From Pseudomonas nicosulfuronedens (GTDB lineage Bacteria > Pseudomonadota > Gammaproteobacteria > Pseudomonadales > Pseudomonadaceae), in contig NZ_SWDV01000016.1 in assembly GCF_005877905.1 (NCBI RefSeq), positions 1 to 64,000 on the forward strand: a DNA stretch of 64,000 bases. Reading direction: 5' to 3'. The notes beneath the pieces were generated by a model, which was given only the letters and a program-made list of their open reading frames with translations, did not search any database and was not told where the DNA came from. Of this stretch, positions 8,023-16,953 are shown piece by piece; the stretch's first letter is position 1; every line of letters begins with the position of its first letter. The position numbers and the translations under genes were made by a program.

Positions 8023-8762
8023 GCGTCCGTCCGTGCGCGGTGATCCCGGTCTACAACCACGAGCATGCATTGCCCCAGGTCGTCGCCGAACTGCTCGCCG
8101 CCGGCCTGCCCTGCGTGTTGGTGGACGATGCCTCCAGCCGCGAATGCGCGGCAGTGATGGACCAGCTCGCCGAAGGCCACGATACGTATCTAGTGCGCCT
8201 CTCCGTGAACCAGGGCAAGGGCGGCGCGGTAATGGCCGGCCTGCGCGAGGCCGCGCGCCTGGGCTACTCCCATGCACTACAGGTGGATGCAGACGGCCAG
8301 CATGACCTGACCGACGTGCAGCGCTTCCTCGACGCCTCACACCAGCACCCCGGCGCGCTGATCTGCGGCTATCCGCAGTACGACGAGAGCGTGCCCAAGG
8401 GCCGTCTCTACGCGCGCTATCTGACCCACGTCTGGGTGTGGATCAACAGCCTGTCGCTGTCGATCCGCGACGGCATGTGCGGCTTCCGCGTCTACCCGCT
8501 CGCACCGACACTGGCATTGATCGACAGCGCGAAGCTGGGCAAACGCATGGACTTCGACCCGGAAATCCTCGTGCGCCTGGCCTGGCGCAACCAGCCGATG
8601 CAGTGGCTGCCAACACGGGTGCACTACCCGCTGGACGGCCTCTCGCACTTCCGCCTGTTCCATGACAACGCGCTGATCTCTTCCATGCACGCCCGGCTGT
8701 TCTTCGGCATGCTCTGGCGCTCGCCGGCCATTCTCTGGCGCCGCCTGCGGAGCGCCGCGTGA
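8019..8762 (+). CDS. Family 2 glycosyltransferase (dolichol-phosphate mannosyltransferase-like)
   Basis: A 247-residue GT-A fold glycosyltransferase. The N-terminus reads CAVIPVYNHEHAL, typical for GT2; VDDASS and the metal-binding DAD in VDADGQHDLTD follow, and FDPEILVRL is near the C-terminal side. No long membrane domain is present. In APE clusters such an enzyme probably adds a sugar to the lipid anchor or polyene on the cytoplasmic face; the donor and acceptor are unknown. It is coupled by 4-base overlaps to the ligase and to the acyltransferase gene downstream, which agrees with combined lipid-head assembly. Confidence 0.85.
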   Translation: MSVRPCAVIPVYNHEHALPQVVAELLAAGLPCVLVDDASSRECAAVMDQLAEGHDTYLVRLSVNQGKGGAVMAGLREAARLGYSHALQVDADGQHDLTDVQRFLDASHQHPGALICGYPQYDESVPKGRLYARYLTHVWVWINSLSLSIRDGMCGFRVYPLAPTLALIDSAKLGKRMDFDPEILVRLAWRNQPMQWLPTRVHYPLDGLSHFRLFHDNALISSMHARLFFGMLWRSPAILWRRLRSAA

Positions 8763-9688
8763 GCGCGCAACACTGGGCGCAGCAACGCGAGCGCGGCAGC
8801 CTGCTGCTGATGCGCTTCACCGCCTGGGCCGCGCGCACCCTCGGCCGACGCCTGCTGTCGCCGCTGCTGCACCTGATCGTGCTGTACTTCTTCCTCTTCG
8901 GCTCCCGTGCACGCGGCGCCATCCGCGAGTACCAGCAGCGCCTGGCACAGCACAGCGGCGACGCCTCGTTGTGCCCGACCACCGGCCGCGTGTTCGGCCA
9001 GTTCATGGCCTTCGCCGACGCCATCCTCGACAAGCTCGACGTCTGGGCCGGCCGACTGGATATCTCCAGCATCGAACTGTGCGACCCACATGGCCTGCGC
9101 GCGCAGTTGCGCAGTGGCCGTGGCCAACTGCTGGTCGGCGCTCACCTGGGCAACCTCGAGGTCTGCCGCGCGCTGGCCGAGCTGGGCGAAAAGGTGCGCA
9201 TGAACGTGCTGGTGCACACCCGCCACGCCGAGCAGTTCAACAAGCTGCTCGGCGAGTCCGGCGCCAGCCACCTGCGGATGATCCAGGTGAGCGAACTGGA
9301 CCCGGCGATCATGCTGCAACTGTCCCAGCGCTTGGACGCCGGCGAATGGCTGGCAATCGCCGGCGACCGCATTCCGCTGCACGGCGGGCGCAACGTCGAG
9401 GTCGACTTCCTCGGCGCGCCCGCGGCCTTCCCGCAGGGCCCCTGGCTGCTTGCCGGCCTGCTGCAATGCCCGGCCAACCTGATGTTCTGTCTCAAGGAAG
9501 AAGGCCGCTACCGCGTGCACCTGGAGCCTTTCGCCGAACGCATCCAGTGGCGCCGCAGCGACCGCGCCGAGGTCCTCAAGCACTGGACCCAGCGCTACGC
9601 CCAACGCCTGGAACACTACTGCCTGCGCGCGCCGCAGCAGTGGTTCAACTTCTACCCGTTCTGGAAAGCCCATGACGACAGCCACTGA
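8759..9688 (+). CDS. LpxL/HtrB-type lipid acyltransferase
   Basis: A 309-residue acyltransferase starting at a GTG that overlaps the glycosyltransferase stop (GTGA). It has an N-terminal hydrophobic anchor (LLSPLLHLIVLYFFLF) and the LpxL-type HX4E motif in GAHLGNLEVC. LpxL-family enzymes add a second acyl chain to a lipid. Here it probably attaches an acyl chain, maybe the polyene itself, to the lipid carrier made by the neighbouring enzymes; this is inference from family and location. It overlaps the ammonia-lyase gene by 17 bases. Confidence 0.85.
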   Translation: MSAQHWAQQRERGSLLLMRFTAWAARTLGRRLLSPLLHLIVLYFFLFGSRARGAIREYQQRLAQHSGDASLCPTTGRVFGQFMAFADAILDKLDVWAGRLDISSIELCDPHGLRAQLRSGRGQLLVGAHLGNLEVCRALAELGEKVRMNVLVHTRHAEQFNKLLGESGASHLRMIQVSELDPAIMLQLSQRLDAGEWLAIAGDRIPLHGGRNVEVDFLGAPAAFPQGPWLLAGLLQCPANLMFCLKEEGRYRVHLEPFAERIQWRRSDRAEVLKHWTQRYAQRLEHYCLRAPQQWFNFYPFWKAHDDSH

Positions 9689-11213
9689 AGCGCCGGTTTT
9701 CGGCCAAGGCCACCTGAGCATCGAGCAGATCGTCGCCCTCGCCGAGCGCCGCGTCGAAAGCTGCCTGGACGATGACGCCGAGTTCCGCGCGCGCATCGCC
9801 CGTGGCGCGCAGTTCCTCGACACCCTGCTGGACAAGGAAGGCGTGATCTACGGCGTGACCACCGGCTACGGAGATTCCTGCGTGGTGGCCGTGCCGCTGG
9901 AGCACGTCGAGGCGCTGCCGCAGCACCTGTTCACCTTCCACGGCTGCGGCCTGGGCAAGCTGCTCGATCCACAGGCTACCCGCGCCGTGCTCGCCGCGCG
10001 CCTGCGCTCGCTGAGCCATGGCGTTTCCGGTGTGCGCCTGGAGCTGCTGGAACGCCTGCATGCCTTCCTCGCACAAGACATCCTGCCGCTGATTCCGGAA
10101 GAAGGTTCAGTGGGCGCCAGCGGTGATCTCACGCCGCTGTCCTATGTCGCCGCCACTCTCGCCGGCGAGCGTGACGTGCTCTGGCGCGGAGAGCGCCGCA
10201 GCGCCGCTGAAGTCCACGCCGAACTGGGCTGGCAGCCGCTGGTGCTGCGGCCCAAGGAAGCGCTGGCGCTGATGAACGGCACCGCCGTGATGACCGGCCT
10301 CGCCTGCCTCGCCTATGTGCGCGCCGACTACCTGCTCAAGCTGGCCACGCGCATCACCGCGCTGAACGTCATCGCGCTGCAGGGCAACCCGGAGCATTTC
10401 GACGAGCGCCTGTTCGCCGCCAAGCCACATCCGGGGCAGATGCAGGTCGCCGCGTGGATTCGCCAGGACCTCGCCATCGACGCGCCGACGCCGCCGCTGC
10501 ACCGTCTGCAGGACCGCTACTCGCTGCGCTGTGCACCCCATGTGCTGGGCGTGCTGGCCGACAGCCTGGGCCTGCTGCGGCAATTCATCGAGATCGAACT
10601 GAACAGCGCCAACGACAACCCGATCATCGACGCCGAGGACGAGCGCGTCCTGCACGGCGGGCACTTCTATGGCGGGCACATCGCCTTTGCCATGGACAGC
10701 CTGAAGAACCTGGTGGGCAACGTCGCCGACCTGCTCGACCGGCAGCTCGCGCTGCTGGTGGACACCCGCTACAACCACGGTCTGCCGAGCAACCTTTCGG
10801 GTGCGCCGGCCGAGCGCGCGATGATCAACCATGGCTTCAAGGCCGTACAGATCGGCGCCAGCGCGTGGACCGCCGAGGCGCTGAAAAATACCCTGCCAGC
10901 CAGCGTGTTCTCGCGCTCCACCGAGTGCCACAACCAGGACAAGGTGAGCATGGGCACCATCGCCGCGCGCGACGCCCTGCGTAGCCTGGAGCTGACCGAG
11001 CAGGTCGCCGCCGCCGCGTTGCTGGCCGCGCAACAGGGCGTCTGGCTGCGCGGGCGCGAAGACGATGCACAGCCCCTGCCGACGCCGCTGGGCGGCATGC
11101 ACGAGCAGCTCGGCCAGGACTTCCCACCACTGATCGAGGACCGCGCGCTGGAAGGCGAACTGCGCCTTTGCCTTGAGCGTATCCGTGCACGCCATTGGGG
11201 GCTTTATGCGTAA
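9672..11213 (+). CDS. Aromatic amino acid ammonia-lyase (HAL/PAL/TAL family)
   Basis: A 513-residue MIO-enzyme. The self-cyclising triad A149-S150-G151 sits in GSVGASGDLTPLSY, the catalytic tyrosine loop reads YGVTTGYG (Y60 onward), and NDNP plus FYGGHIAF and MGTIAARDAL complete the fold. The enzyme should remove ammonia from tyrosine, phenylalanine or histidine. In a pigment cluster, release of 4-coumarate or cinnamate from tyrosine or phenylalanine is the sensible job, supplying the aryl starter. The selectivity pair is F89-H90 where histidine lyases have SH, so histidine is not the likely substrate. The ATG at 9672 follows a GGAAAG ribosome site. It is distinct from catabolic hutH because of its context. 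Confidence 0.88.
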   Translation: MTTATEAPVFGQGHLSIEQIVALAERRVESCLDDDAEFRARIARGAQFLDTLLDKEGVIYGVTTGYGDSCVVAVPLEHVEALPQHLFTFHGCGLGKLLDPQATRAVLAARLRSLSHGVSGVRLELLERLHAFLAQDILPLIPEEGSVGASGDLTPLSYVAATLAGERDVLWRGERRSAAEVHAELGWQPLVLRPKEALALMNGTAVMTGLACLAYVRADYLLKLATRITALNVIALQGNPEHFDERLFAAKPHPGQMQVAAWIRQDLAIDAPTPPLHRLQDRYSLRCAPHVLGVLADSLGLLRQFIEIELNSANDNPIIDAEDERVLHGGHFYGGHIAFAMDSLKNLVGNVADLLDRQLALLVDTRYNHGLPSNLSGAPAERAMINHGFKAVQIGASAWTAEALKNTLPASVFSRSTECHNQDKVSMGTIAARDALRSLELTEQVAAAALLAAQQGVWLRGREDDAQPLPTPLGGMHEQLGQDFPPLIEDRALEGELRLCLERIRARHWGLYA

Positions 11214-11643
11214 GGCCGGGGTGCTGCAGGCCGAAGTGGAAATCCTCGTGCCGTTCTTCGACGTGGACATGATGGAAGTGGTCTGGCACGGCCACTACGT
11301 CAAGTACCTGGAAATAGCGCGCTGCGCCCTGCTCGACAAGCTCGACCACAACTACGCGCAGATGCGCGAGGCCGGCTACGCCTGGCCGGTGATCGACCTG
11401 CAGCTGCGCTATGTGCGCGGCGCACGCTTCGGCCAGCGCATCAGCGTGCGCGCCGACCTGGTGGAGTGGGAGAACCGCCTGAAGATCAATTACCTGATCA
11501 GCGACGCCGAAACCGGCGAACGCCTGACCCGTGCCAGCAGCAGCCAGGTGGCGGTGGAAATCGCCAGCCGCGAGATGCAGATGGTCTCCCCGCCCGTGTT
11601 CATCGCCGCCGTGCAGCGTGCGCTGGAGGCCGAAGCATGCTGA
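11206..11643 (+). CDS. 4-hydroxybenzoyl-CoA-type thioesterase
   Basis: A 145-residue hot-dog thioesterase with the diagnostic DVDMMEVVWHGHYVKYLE block; the first aspartate region and the H/Y residues match the 4HBT family active site. It could release a misprimed or finished acyl chain from the APE carrier proteins, or hydrolyse an aryl-CoA. The frame is open from 11173, but the ATG at 11206, which overlaps the lyase stop by eight bases (ATGCGTAA), gives the normal family start. It overlaps the next gene by seven bases. Confidence 0.85.
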   Translation: MRKAGVLQAEVEILVPFFDVDMMEVVWHGHYVKYLEIARCALLDKLDHNYAQMREAGYAWPVIDLQLRYVRGARFGQRISVRADLVEWENRLKINYLISDAETGERLTRASSSQVAVEIASREMQMVSPPVFIAAVQRALEAEAC

Positions 11644-12230
11644 AGCGCGCCCTGCTGGTTTGCGGTCTATTGCTCGCACCATTGGCCCACGCCTTCGACC
11701 TGCCGCAACTGGCCGCGCAGCTGGGCAAGCCGGCGGTGGTGCGTGGCGAGTTCGTCCAGGAGAAGCACCTGCGTTCGCTGCCGCAGCCGCTGGTGAGCAA
11801 GGGTCACTTCGTCCTCGCCAAGCAGCACGGGCTGCTGTGGCTGTTGCAGTCGCCGTTGAAGCAGGATTACCGGATCGACGACCAGGGCATCGCCCGGCGC
11901 GACGCCAACGGCTGGCAGCAACTGCCGCAACGCAGCGCCAGTGCACAGCAGAACCGCTTGTTCCTCGCCGTGCTGGAAGGCGACAGCAGCGGCCTGCAAC
12001 GGGACTTCGACCTGGCCCTGAGCGGCGAAGCAAGCGATTGGAAACTGACCCTCACGCCGCGCGCCGTGCTGCTCAAGCAGATCTTCGACAGTATCGAAAT
12101 CGCTGGCGGCGAGCTGGTGCAACGCATCGAACTGCACGAAGCCCAGGGCGACCGCACCGTGCTGCGCATGACCAGCAGCCAGCCCGGCGACAGCCTGACC
12201 GATGCGGAGCGCAGCGACTTTGCCCGCTGA
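11637..12230 (+). CDS. LolA-like outer-membrane lipoprotein carrier
   Basis: A 197-residue periplasmic protein. Residues 1-19 form a signal peptide (LLVCGLLLAPLAHA, cleavage before FDLP). The mature part has the LolA-type pattern GEFVQEKHL and several beta-strand repeats with a hydrophobic core (GLLWLLQSPLKQDY). Such proteins in APE clusters are thought to carry the lipid-linked polyene across the periplasm, in cooperation with the MMPL exporter next to it. The start at 11637 shares ATGCTGA with the thioesterase stop; the longer upstream frame overlaps the thioesterase and was rejected. Confidence 0.88.
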   Translation: MLKRALLVCGLLLAPLAHAFDLPQLAAQLGKPAVVRGEFVQEKHLRSLPQPLVSKGHFVLAKQHGLLWLLQSPLKQDYRIDDQGIARRDANGWQQLPQRSASAQQNRLFLAVLEGDSSGLQRDFDLALSGEASDWKLTLTPRAVLLKQIFDSIEIAGGELVQRIELHEAQGDRTVLRMTSSQPGDSLTDAERSDFAR

Positions 12231-14550
12231 GCGGCCGCAGTGGCTGCCGCGCCTGGTGATTGCCGGGCTGCTGGCGCTGCTCGCCCTTGCCGCCTGGCAA
12301 TGGCGCGGCGCCGCGCCGCTGAGCACCGACCTGCTGGAGCTGGTGCCCGGCGGCAGCCGTGATGCCCTGCAAAAGCAGGCCGAGCAACGCATGCAGGAGC
12401 CGCTCAACCGCGAGCTGCTGGTGCTGGTCGGCTACCCCGAGCGCGACACCGCCATCGCCCATGCCCGCGCGCTGGCCGAGCGCTGGCAGACCAGCGGGCT
12501 CTACGAGAAAGTGCAATGGGGCGTACAGGCCGACCTGCCGGCCCTGCGCGAAAAGTTGCGCGATGGCCGCCTCGCCCTGCTCAACCGCGATGACCGCCAG
12601 CAGCTCACAAGCGATCCTGCCGCTTTCATCCAGCAGCGAGTGGAACAACTCTTCGACCCCTTCTCCGGCTTCGGCCTGCTGCCCAACGACCAGGACTGGT
12701 TCGGCCTGGCCCTGCGTATCCAGCATCACCAGCCGCTGACAGCGAAGGTGCAACTGGACATCGGCAGCGGCGCGCTGGTCGCCGAAGCCGATGGCCGCAG
12801 CTGGGTGCTGCTGCGCGCCCGCACCCGCGCCGATGCCTTCGACATGAGCCTGCCGCGCGCCGTGGCCGCACAGATCGCCGAGGCGCGTCAGCAAGTGGCT
12901 GCCGACGGCGGACAGATAGTCGCCGCGAGCGGTCTGCTCTACGCCGCCGACGGCCAGCGCCAGGCCAGCCGCGAAATGACCTGGGTCGGCGGCGGCGCCG
13001 CACTCGGTACCCTGCTTCTGCTGCTACTCGCCTTCCGCCGTGTGCGCGCGCTGCTGGCCTTCCTGCCGGTGCTGGTCGGCGTGCTGGCCGGCGCTACCGC
13101 GTGCATCGCGCTGTTCGGCAAGATCAACCTGCTCACCCTGGTACTCGGTGCGAGCCTGATCGGCGTGGCGTCGGACTACCCACTGCACTATCTGTCCAAG
13201 GCCTGGAGCCTGACTCATTGGCAACCCTGGCAGGCGCTGCGGCTGAGCCATCGCGGGCTGCTGCTGAGCCTGCTGACCAACCTGATCGGCTACCTCGCCC
13301 TGGCCTGCACGCCCTTCCCGGCGCTGACCCAGGTGGCGACCTTTTCGGTGGCCGGCCTGCTCGCCGCCTACCTGTGTGTGATCGGCCTGCTGCCACTCCT
13401 GCTGCGCGGCAATGCCATCGCCCCCCAGCCGCTGCTGCTTTCGCTGGGCGAACGACTGATCGGCCTACGCCAATCATTGCTCAAGCGCACGGGCAGTTGG
13501 CCGCTGCTGGTCGCTGTCGCGCTGTTCTGCGCTGGCGGACTGTGGCAACTGCAGGTGAAGAACGACCTGCGCCAATGGCTGGGCGCCAAGCCGCAACTGC
13601 TCAGCGAGGCCCAGGCCGCCGCGCGCATCACCGGCTACCAGCCCACCAGCCAGTTCTTCCTGGTGCGCGCCGCCAATGAAACCCAGTTGCTGCAACGCCA
13701 GGCCGAACTGGCCACGCGGCTGGAGAAGCTGGTCGCCTCCGGCCAGCTCAAGGGCTATCTCGCGCTCAACCAGTTGCTCGCCACCGAGCAGCAGCAACAG
13801 CAGGCCCGTGAGGCACTGCGCCAACTGCCTCAGCACTGGCAGGCACTGGTCGACCTGGGCATTCCCCTGGCCGCGCTGCAAGCCGAGCTGGAGCAGCTGG
13901 AAAAACTCCCGCCGCAAACGCTCGACCAAGCGCTGAAAGGCCCGCTGGGCGAACCCTGGCGGCCGCTGTGGCTGGGCACGGTGAGCGGCGGCGTAGCCGG
14001 GCTGGTGAGCCTGCAAGGGCTATCCGATGCCGGCGTGCTGGCCGAGCAGGCCAAGGGGCTGGAAGGCGTGCAACTGGTGGACCGCCTCGGCGAGCTGAAC
14101 CGCCTGTTCGCCGCCACCCAGGTCAGCGCCACCGAACTCAAGCTGCTCTCCTGCGTGCTGATCTTCGCCCTGCTGCTCAAGCCCTTCGGCCCGCGCGGCG
14201 CCCTGCGCATCGTCCTGCTGCCGCTGCTGGCAGCGTTGTGCAGCCTCGCCAGCCTCGGCTGGCTGGGCCAGCCGCTGACGCTGTTCAGCCTGTTCGGCCT
14301 GCTGCTGGTGACCGCCATCGGCGTGGATTACACCATCCTCATGCGCGAGCGCGTCGGCGGTGCGGCAGTGAGCCTGGTGGGTGTGCTGCTCGCGGCCATC
14401 ACCACCTGGCTGTCGTTCGGCCTGCTGGCGCTGTCGGCCACGCCGGTGATCAGCAACTTCGGCCTGGCCGTGGGGCTGGGCCTCGCATTCTGTTTCCTGT
14501 TCTGCCCCTGGGCGCAAGCAGGCACCCGAGAGGGAACTGCGGCATGCTGA
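12202..14550 (+). CDS. MMPL/RND-superfamily exporter
   Basis: A 782-residue inner-membrane transporter with the RND layout: one N-terminal membrane segment (WLPRLVIAGLLALLALAAW), a periplasmic loop to about residue 245, five segments to about 400, a duplicate single segment and periplasmic loop, then a second group of segments to the end. SDYPLHYLSKAW and GVDYTILMRERV mark the two halves. This is the COG4258-type exporter found in APE clusters and probably flips or extrudes the lipid-linked polyene toward the LolA-like carrier. The ATG at 12202 overlaps the previous gene by 29 bases and lacks a clear ribosome site; a TTG at 12222 is possible. Confidence 0.88.
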   Translation: MRSAATLPAERPQWLPRLVIAGLLALLALAAWQWRGAAPLSTDLLELVPGGSRDALQKQAEQRMQEPLNRELLVLVGYPERDTAIAHARALAERWQTSGLYEKVQWGVQADLPALREKLRDGRLALLNRDDRQQLTSDPAAFIQQRVEQLFDPFSGFGLLPNDQDWFGLALRIQHHQPLTAKVQLDIGSGALVAEADGRSWVLLRARTRADAFDMSLPRAVAAQIAEARQQVAADGGQIVAASGLLYAADGQRQASREMTWVGGGAALGTLLLLLLAFRRVRALLAFLPVLVGVLAGATACIALFGKINLLTLVLGASLIGVASDYPLHYLSKAWSLTHWQPWQALRLSHRGLLLSLLTNLIGYLALACTPFPALTQVATFSVAGLLAAYLCVIGLLPLLLRGNAIAPQPLLLSLGERLIGLRQSLLKRTGSWPLLVAVALFCAGGLWQLQVKNDLRQWLGAKPQLLSEAQAAARITGYQPTSQFFLVRAANETQLLQRQAELATRLEKLVASGQLKGYLALNQLLATEQQQQQAREALRQLPQHWQALVDLGIPLAALQAELEQLEKLPPQTLDQALKGPLGEPWRPLWLGTVSGGVAGLVSLQGLSDAGVLAEQAKGLEGVQLVDRLGELNRLFAATQVSATELKLLSCVLIFALLLKPFGPRGALRIVLLPLLAALCSLASLGWLGQPLTLFSLFGLLLVTAIGVDYTILMRERVGGAAVSLVGVLLAAITTWLSFGLLALSATPVISNFGLAVGLGLAFCFLFCPWAQAGTREGTAAC

Positions 14551-15713
14551 CGATCCTTTTCTGGTTGGCCATGCCGCCGCTGTTCGCCCTGGCGGTGATC
14601 GGCGGGCGCCGTCTGCGCCTGCTGCCCATCGTCAGCCAGTTGCTGGTGGCCGGCCTGCTGCTGCCGCTGCTGTTCATCGTACTGCAGGGCCAGGGCTTCG
14701 AGGTGCGTACGCTGGTCACCGCGCCCTGGCTGCGACCGCTCTACGACATCGGCTTCGCGCTGCTGCTGGGGCACATCCTGAGCGATGTGATCGACCTCGA
14801 CGTCAGCCGCCAGAGCGTGAAGATCGCCCTACCCAGCTTCGCCGTACCGCTGGCCTGCGGCATGGCCAGTGCGTGGTGGCTGCTGGGTGTGCGCGAGGGC
14901 ATCAGCGTGCTGGGCATCGGCCTGCTGTTCGCCATCACGGCAATCCCGGTGCTCTACCTGTTCCTGCGCAACATCGACTACCCCGAGGATGCCACCCGCC
15001 GACTGATGCACGCGGCGGTGCTGATGGACCTGTGGTGCTGGAGCCTGTTCGGCCTGGCCCAGGGCAGCAGCGATCCGTTCCAACTGGTGTGGCCGTTGCT
15101 GGCCGGCGTGATTCCGTTGCTGCTACGCCTGATCGGTGTGCGCCAGCACCTGGCCTACAGCCTGCCGTTCTTCGGCCTGATGATCGCCTTCCAGCACGGG
15201 CACCTGAACACTCTGGTGTTCGCCATTACCTGGCTGATGGCCCAGGCCGCGGTACGTCAGCCTTTCCGCCTGCCGGTCGCGCCACGCGCGGCGCTGGCCT
15301 TGCAGAACACTCTGCTGGTGCCACTGGTGTTGGCCTTCGGCATCCTGCAGATCGACTTCCACACGGCCCTCTCCGGCTACTCCTGGCTCTACCTCGGCGC
15401 GCTGCTGGTGCTGCCGGTGCTCAGCAAGCTGGCCGGCAGCTGGCTCGGCCTGCGCTGGGCGCTGCCGGGCGCGAGCCTTCCCGAGCTATGGAGGGAAAGC
15501 CTGCTGCTGAACATTCGCGGGCTGACCGAGATCGTCTTCCTCAACCTGCTATTCCAGCAGGGTCATATCGACTCGCTGCTGTATTTCAGCCTGCTGCTGA
15601 TGAGCCTGTTCGCCACCCTGCTGCCCGCGCTGTGCGGCGTTCGCCGCCCACGCGCTCGTCACACCGACAAGGACGCCAGCCCGGCAAGGAGCCCTTCCGA
15701 TGTCCCTCGTTGA
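14544..15713 (+). CDS. Cation/proton antiporter-like membrane protein (CPA2/Kef-like)
   Basis: A 389-residue protein with about 11-12 hydrophobic segments spread over the whole length. The layout and stretches such as IGFALLLGHILSDVIDLD, AITAIPVLYLFLRNI and NIRGLTEIVFLNLLFQQGHID resemble the transport core of sodium/proton and Kef-type antiporters (the RGLTEIVFLN block is a typical late helix). It lacks the C-terminal TrkA-N domain. The ATG at 14544 overlaps the MMPL stop (ATGCTGA) and the frame extends 14 bases into the flavoprotein gene. The ion moved, and its link to pigment export or to envelope pH, are unknown. A far upstream extension of the frame is noise. Confidence 0.75.
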   Translation: MLTILFWLAMPPLFALAVIGGRRLRLLPIVSQLLVAGLLLPLLFIVLQGQGFEVRTLVTAPWLRPLYDIGFALLLGHILSDVIDLDVSRQSVKIALPSFAVPLACGMASAWWLLGVREGISVLGIGLLFAITAIPVLYLFLRNIDYPEDATRRLMHAAVLMDLWCWSLFGLAQGSSDPFQLVWPLLAGVIPLLLRLIGVRQHLAYSLPFFGLMIAFQHGHLNTLVFAITWLMAQAAVRQPFRLPVAPRAALALQNTLLVPLVLAFGILQIDFHTALSGYSWLYLGALLVLPVLSKLAGSWLGLRWALPGASLPELWRESLLLNIRGLTEIVFLNLLFQQGHIDSLLYFSLLLMSLFATLLPALCGVRRPRARHTDKDASPARSPSDVPR

Positions 15714-16938
15714 TTCGCAAAAACGCGCGGTCGTGGTGATCGGCGCCGGTCCCTCCGGCGCCATCGCCGCAGCCCTGCTCAAGCGCAAGGGCCACGACGT
15801 GCTGGTGCTGGAGCGCCAGCGCTTCCCGCGCTTCTCCATCGGCGAGAGCCTGCTGTCGCACTGCCTGGATTTCGTCGAAGAGGCCGGGATGCTCGATGCG
15901 GTGCAGGCCGCCGGCTTCCAGGTGAAGCACGGCGCGGCATTCGCCTGGGGCGAGCGCTACAGCGCATTCGACTTCCGCGACAAGTTCACCAAGGGCAAGG
16001 GCACCACCTTCCAGGTCCAGCGTGCGCGCTTCGACCAGCTGCTGGCCGACCAGGCCGAACTGCAGGGCGTGGACATCCGCTACGAAGAAGAAATCATCGC
16101 CGCCGACTTCGCCGGTGACTGCCCGCGCCTGCGGGTGCGCCGCCTGGACGGCAGCGAATACGAGGTGGAGTGCACCTTCGTTCTCGACGCCAGCGGCTAT
16201 GGCCGCGTGCTCCCGCGCCTGCTCGACCTGGAGGCGCCATCCGGCTTCCCGGTGCGCCGCGCGGTATTCACTCATATCGAGGATCGCATCGACGCGCCGC
16301 ACTTCGACCGCGAGAAGATCCTCGTCAGCATCCACCCCGAGGAGCGCGGAGTCTGGTACTGGACCATCCCCTTCAGCGACGGCCGTACCTCCATCGGCGT
16401 AGTGGCCGAGGACCACCATTTCGAGGGCAGGCTGGACGACCTGGACACCTGCCTGAAGGACTTCGTCGAAGCTGCGCCGAACCTGCGTTCGCTGCTGAAG
16501 AACGCCGTCTGGGATACGCCGGCGCGCACCCTCGGCGGCTACTCGGCCAACGTCAAGCGCCTGGCCGGTCCGGGCTTCGCCCTGCTGGGCAACGCGGCAG
16601 AATTCCTCGACCCGGTATTTTCCTCCGGCGTCACCATCGCCATGCGTTCCGCCAGCCTGGCGGCCAGCCTGCTCGACCGTCAGCTCAAGGGCGAGACGGT
16701 GGACTGGGAGGCCGACTTCGCCCAGCCGCTCAAGCGCGGCGTGGACACCTTCCGTGCCTACGTCGAAGGCTGGTACGACGGCAGCTTCCAGGACGTGATC
16801 TTCTACGAGAAGGCGACCCCGGAAATCCGCCGGATGATCTGCTCCATCCTCGCCGGCTACGCGTGGGACACGCGCAATCCCTTCGTCGCCGAACCGCAGC
16901 GTCGCCTGCGGGTACTCTCCGAAATCTGCGCAAGCTGA
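15700..16938 (+). CDS. FAD-dependent halogenase-like oxidoreductase
   Basis: A 412-residue flavoprotein with the dinucleotide-binding motif GAGPSG (residues 15-20), the ESLLSH block, a lysine in GFQVKHGAAFAWG (K76) and WYWTIP at residues 219-224, matching the WxWxIP signature of flavin-dependent halogenases. GNAAEFLDPVFSSGV is the late FAD-contact block. It could halogenate or hydroxylate the aryl head group; relatives without halogenase activity also exist, so the reaction is not certain. Xanthomonadins are brominated aryl polyenes, which makes halogenation plausible. It would need a flavin reductase, none adjoining. The start overlaps the preceding gene by 14 bases. Confidence 0.8.
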   Translation: MSLVDSQKRAVVVIGAGPSGAIAAALLKRKGHDVLVLERQRFPRFSIGESLLSHCLDFVEEAGMLDAVQAAGFQVKHGAAFAWGERYSAFDFRDKFTKGKGTTFQVQRARFDQLLADQAELQGVDIRYEEEIIAADFAGDCPRLRVRRLDGSEYEVECTFVLDASGYGRVLPRLLDLEAPSGFPVRRAVFTHIEDRIDAPHFDREKILVSIHPEERGVWYWTIPFSDGRTSIGVVAEDHHFEGRLDDLDTCLKDFVEAAPNLRSLLKNAVWDTPARTLGGYSANVKRLAGPGFALLGNAAEFLDPVFSSGVTIAMRSASLAASLLDRQLKGETVDWEADFAQPLKRGVDTFRAYVEGWYDGSFQDVIFYEKATPEIRRMICSILAGYAWDTRNPFVAEPQRRLRVLSEICAS

Positions 16939-16953
16939 AGGACAAGGACTGTC

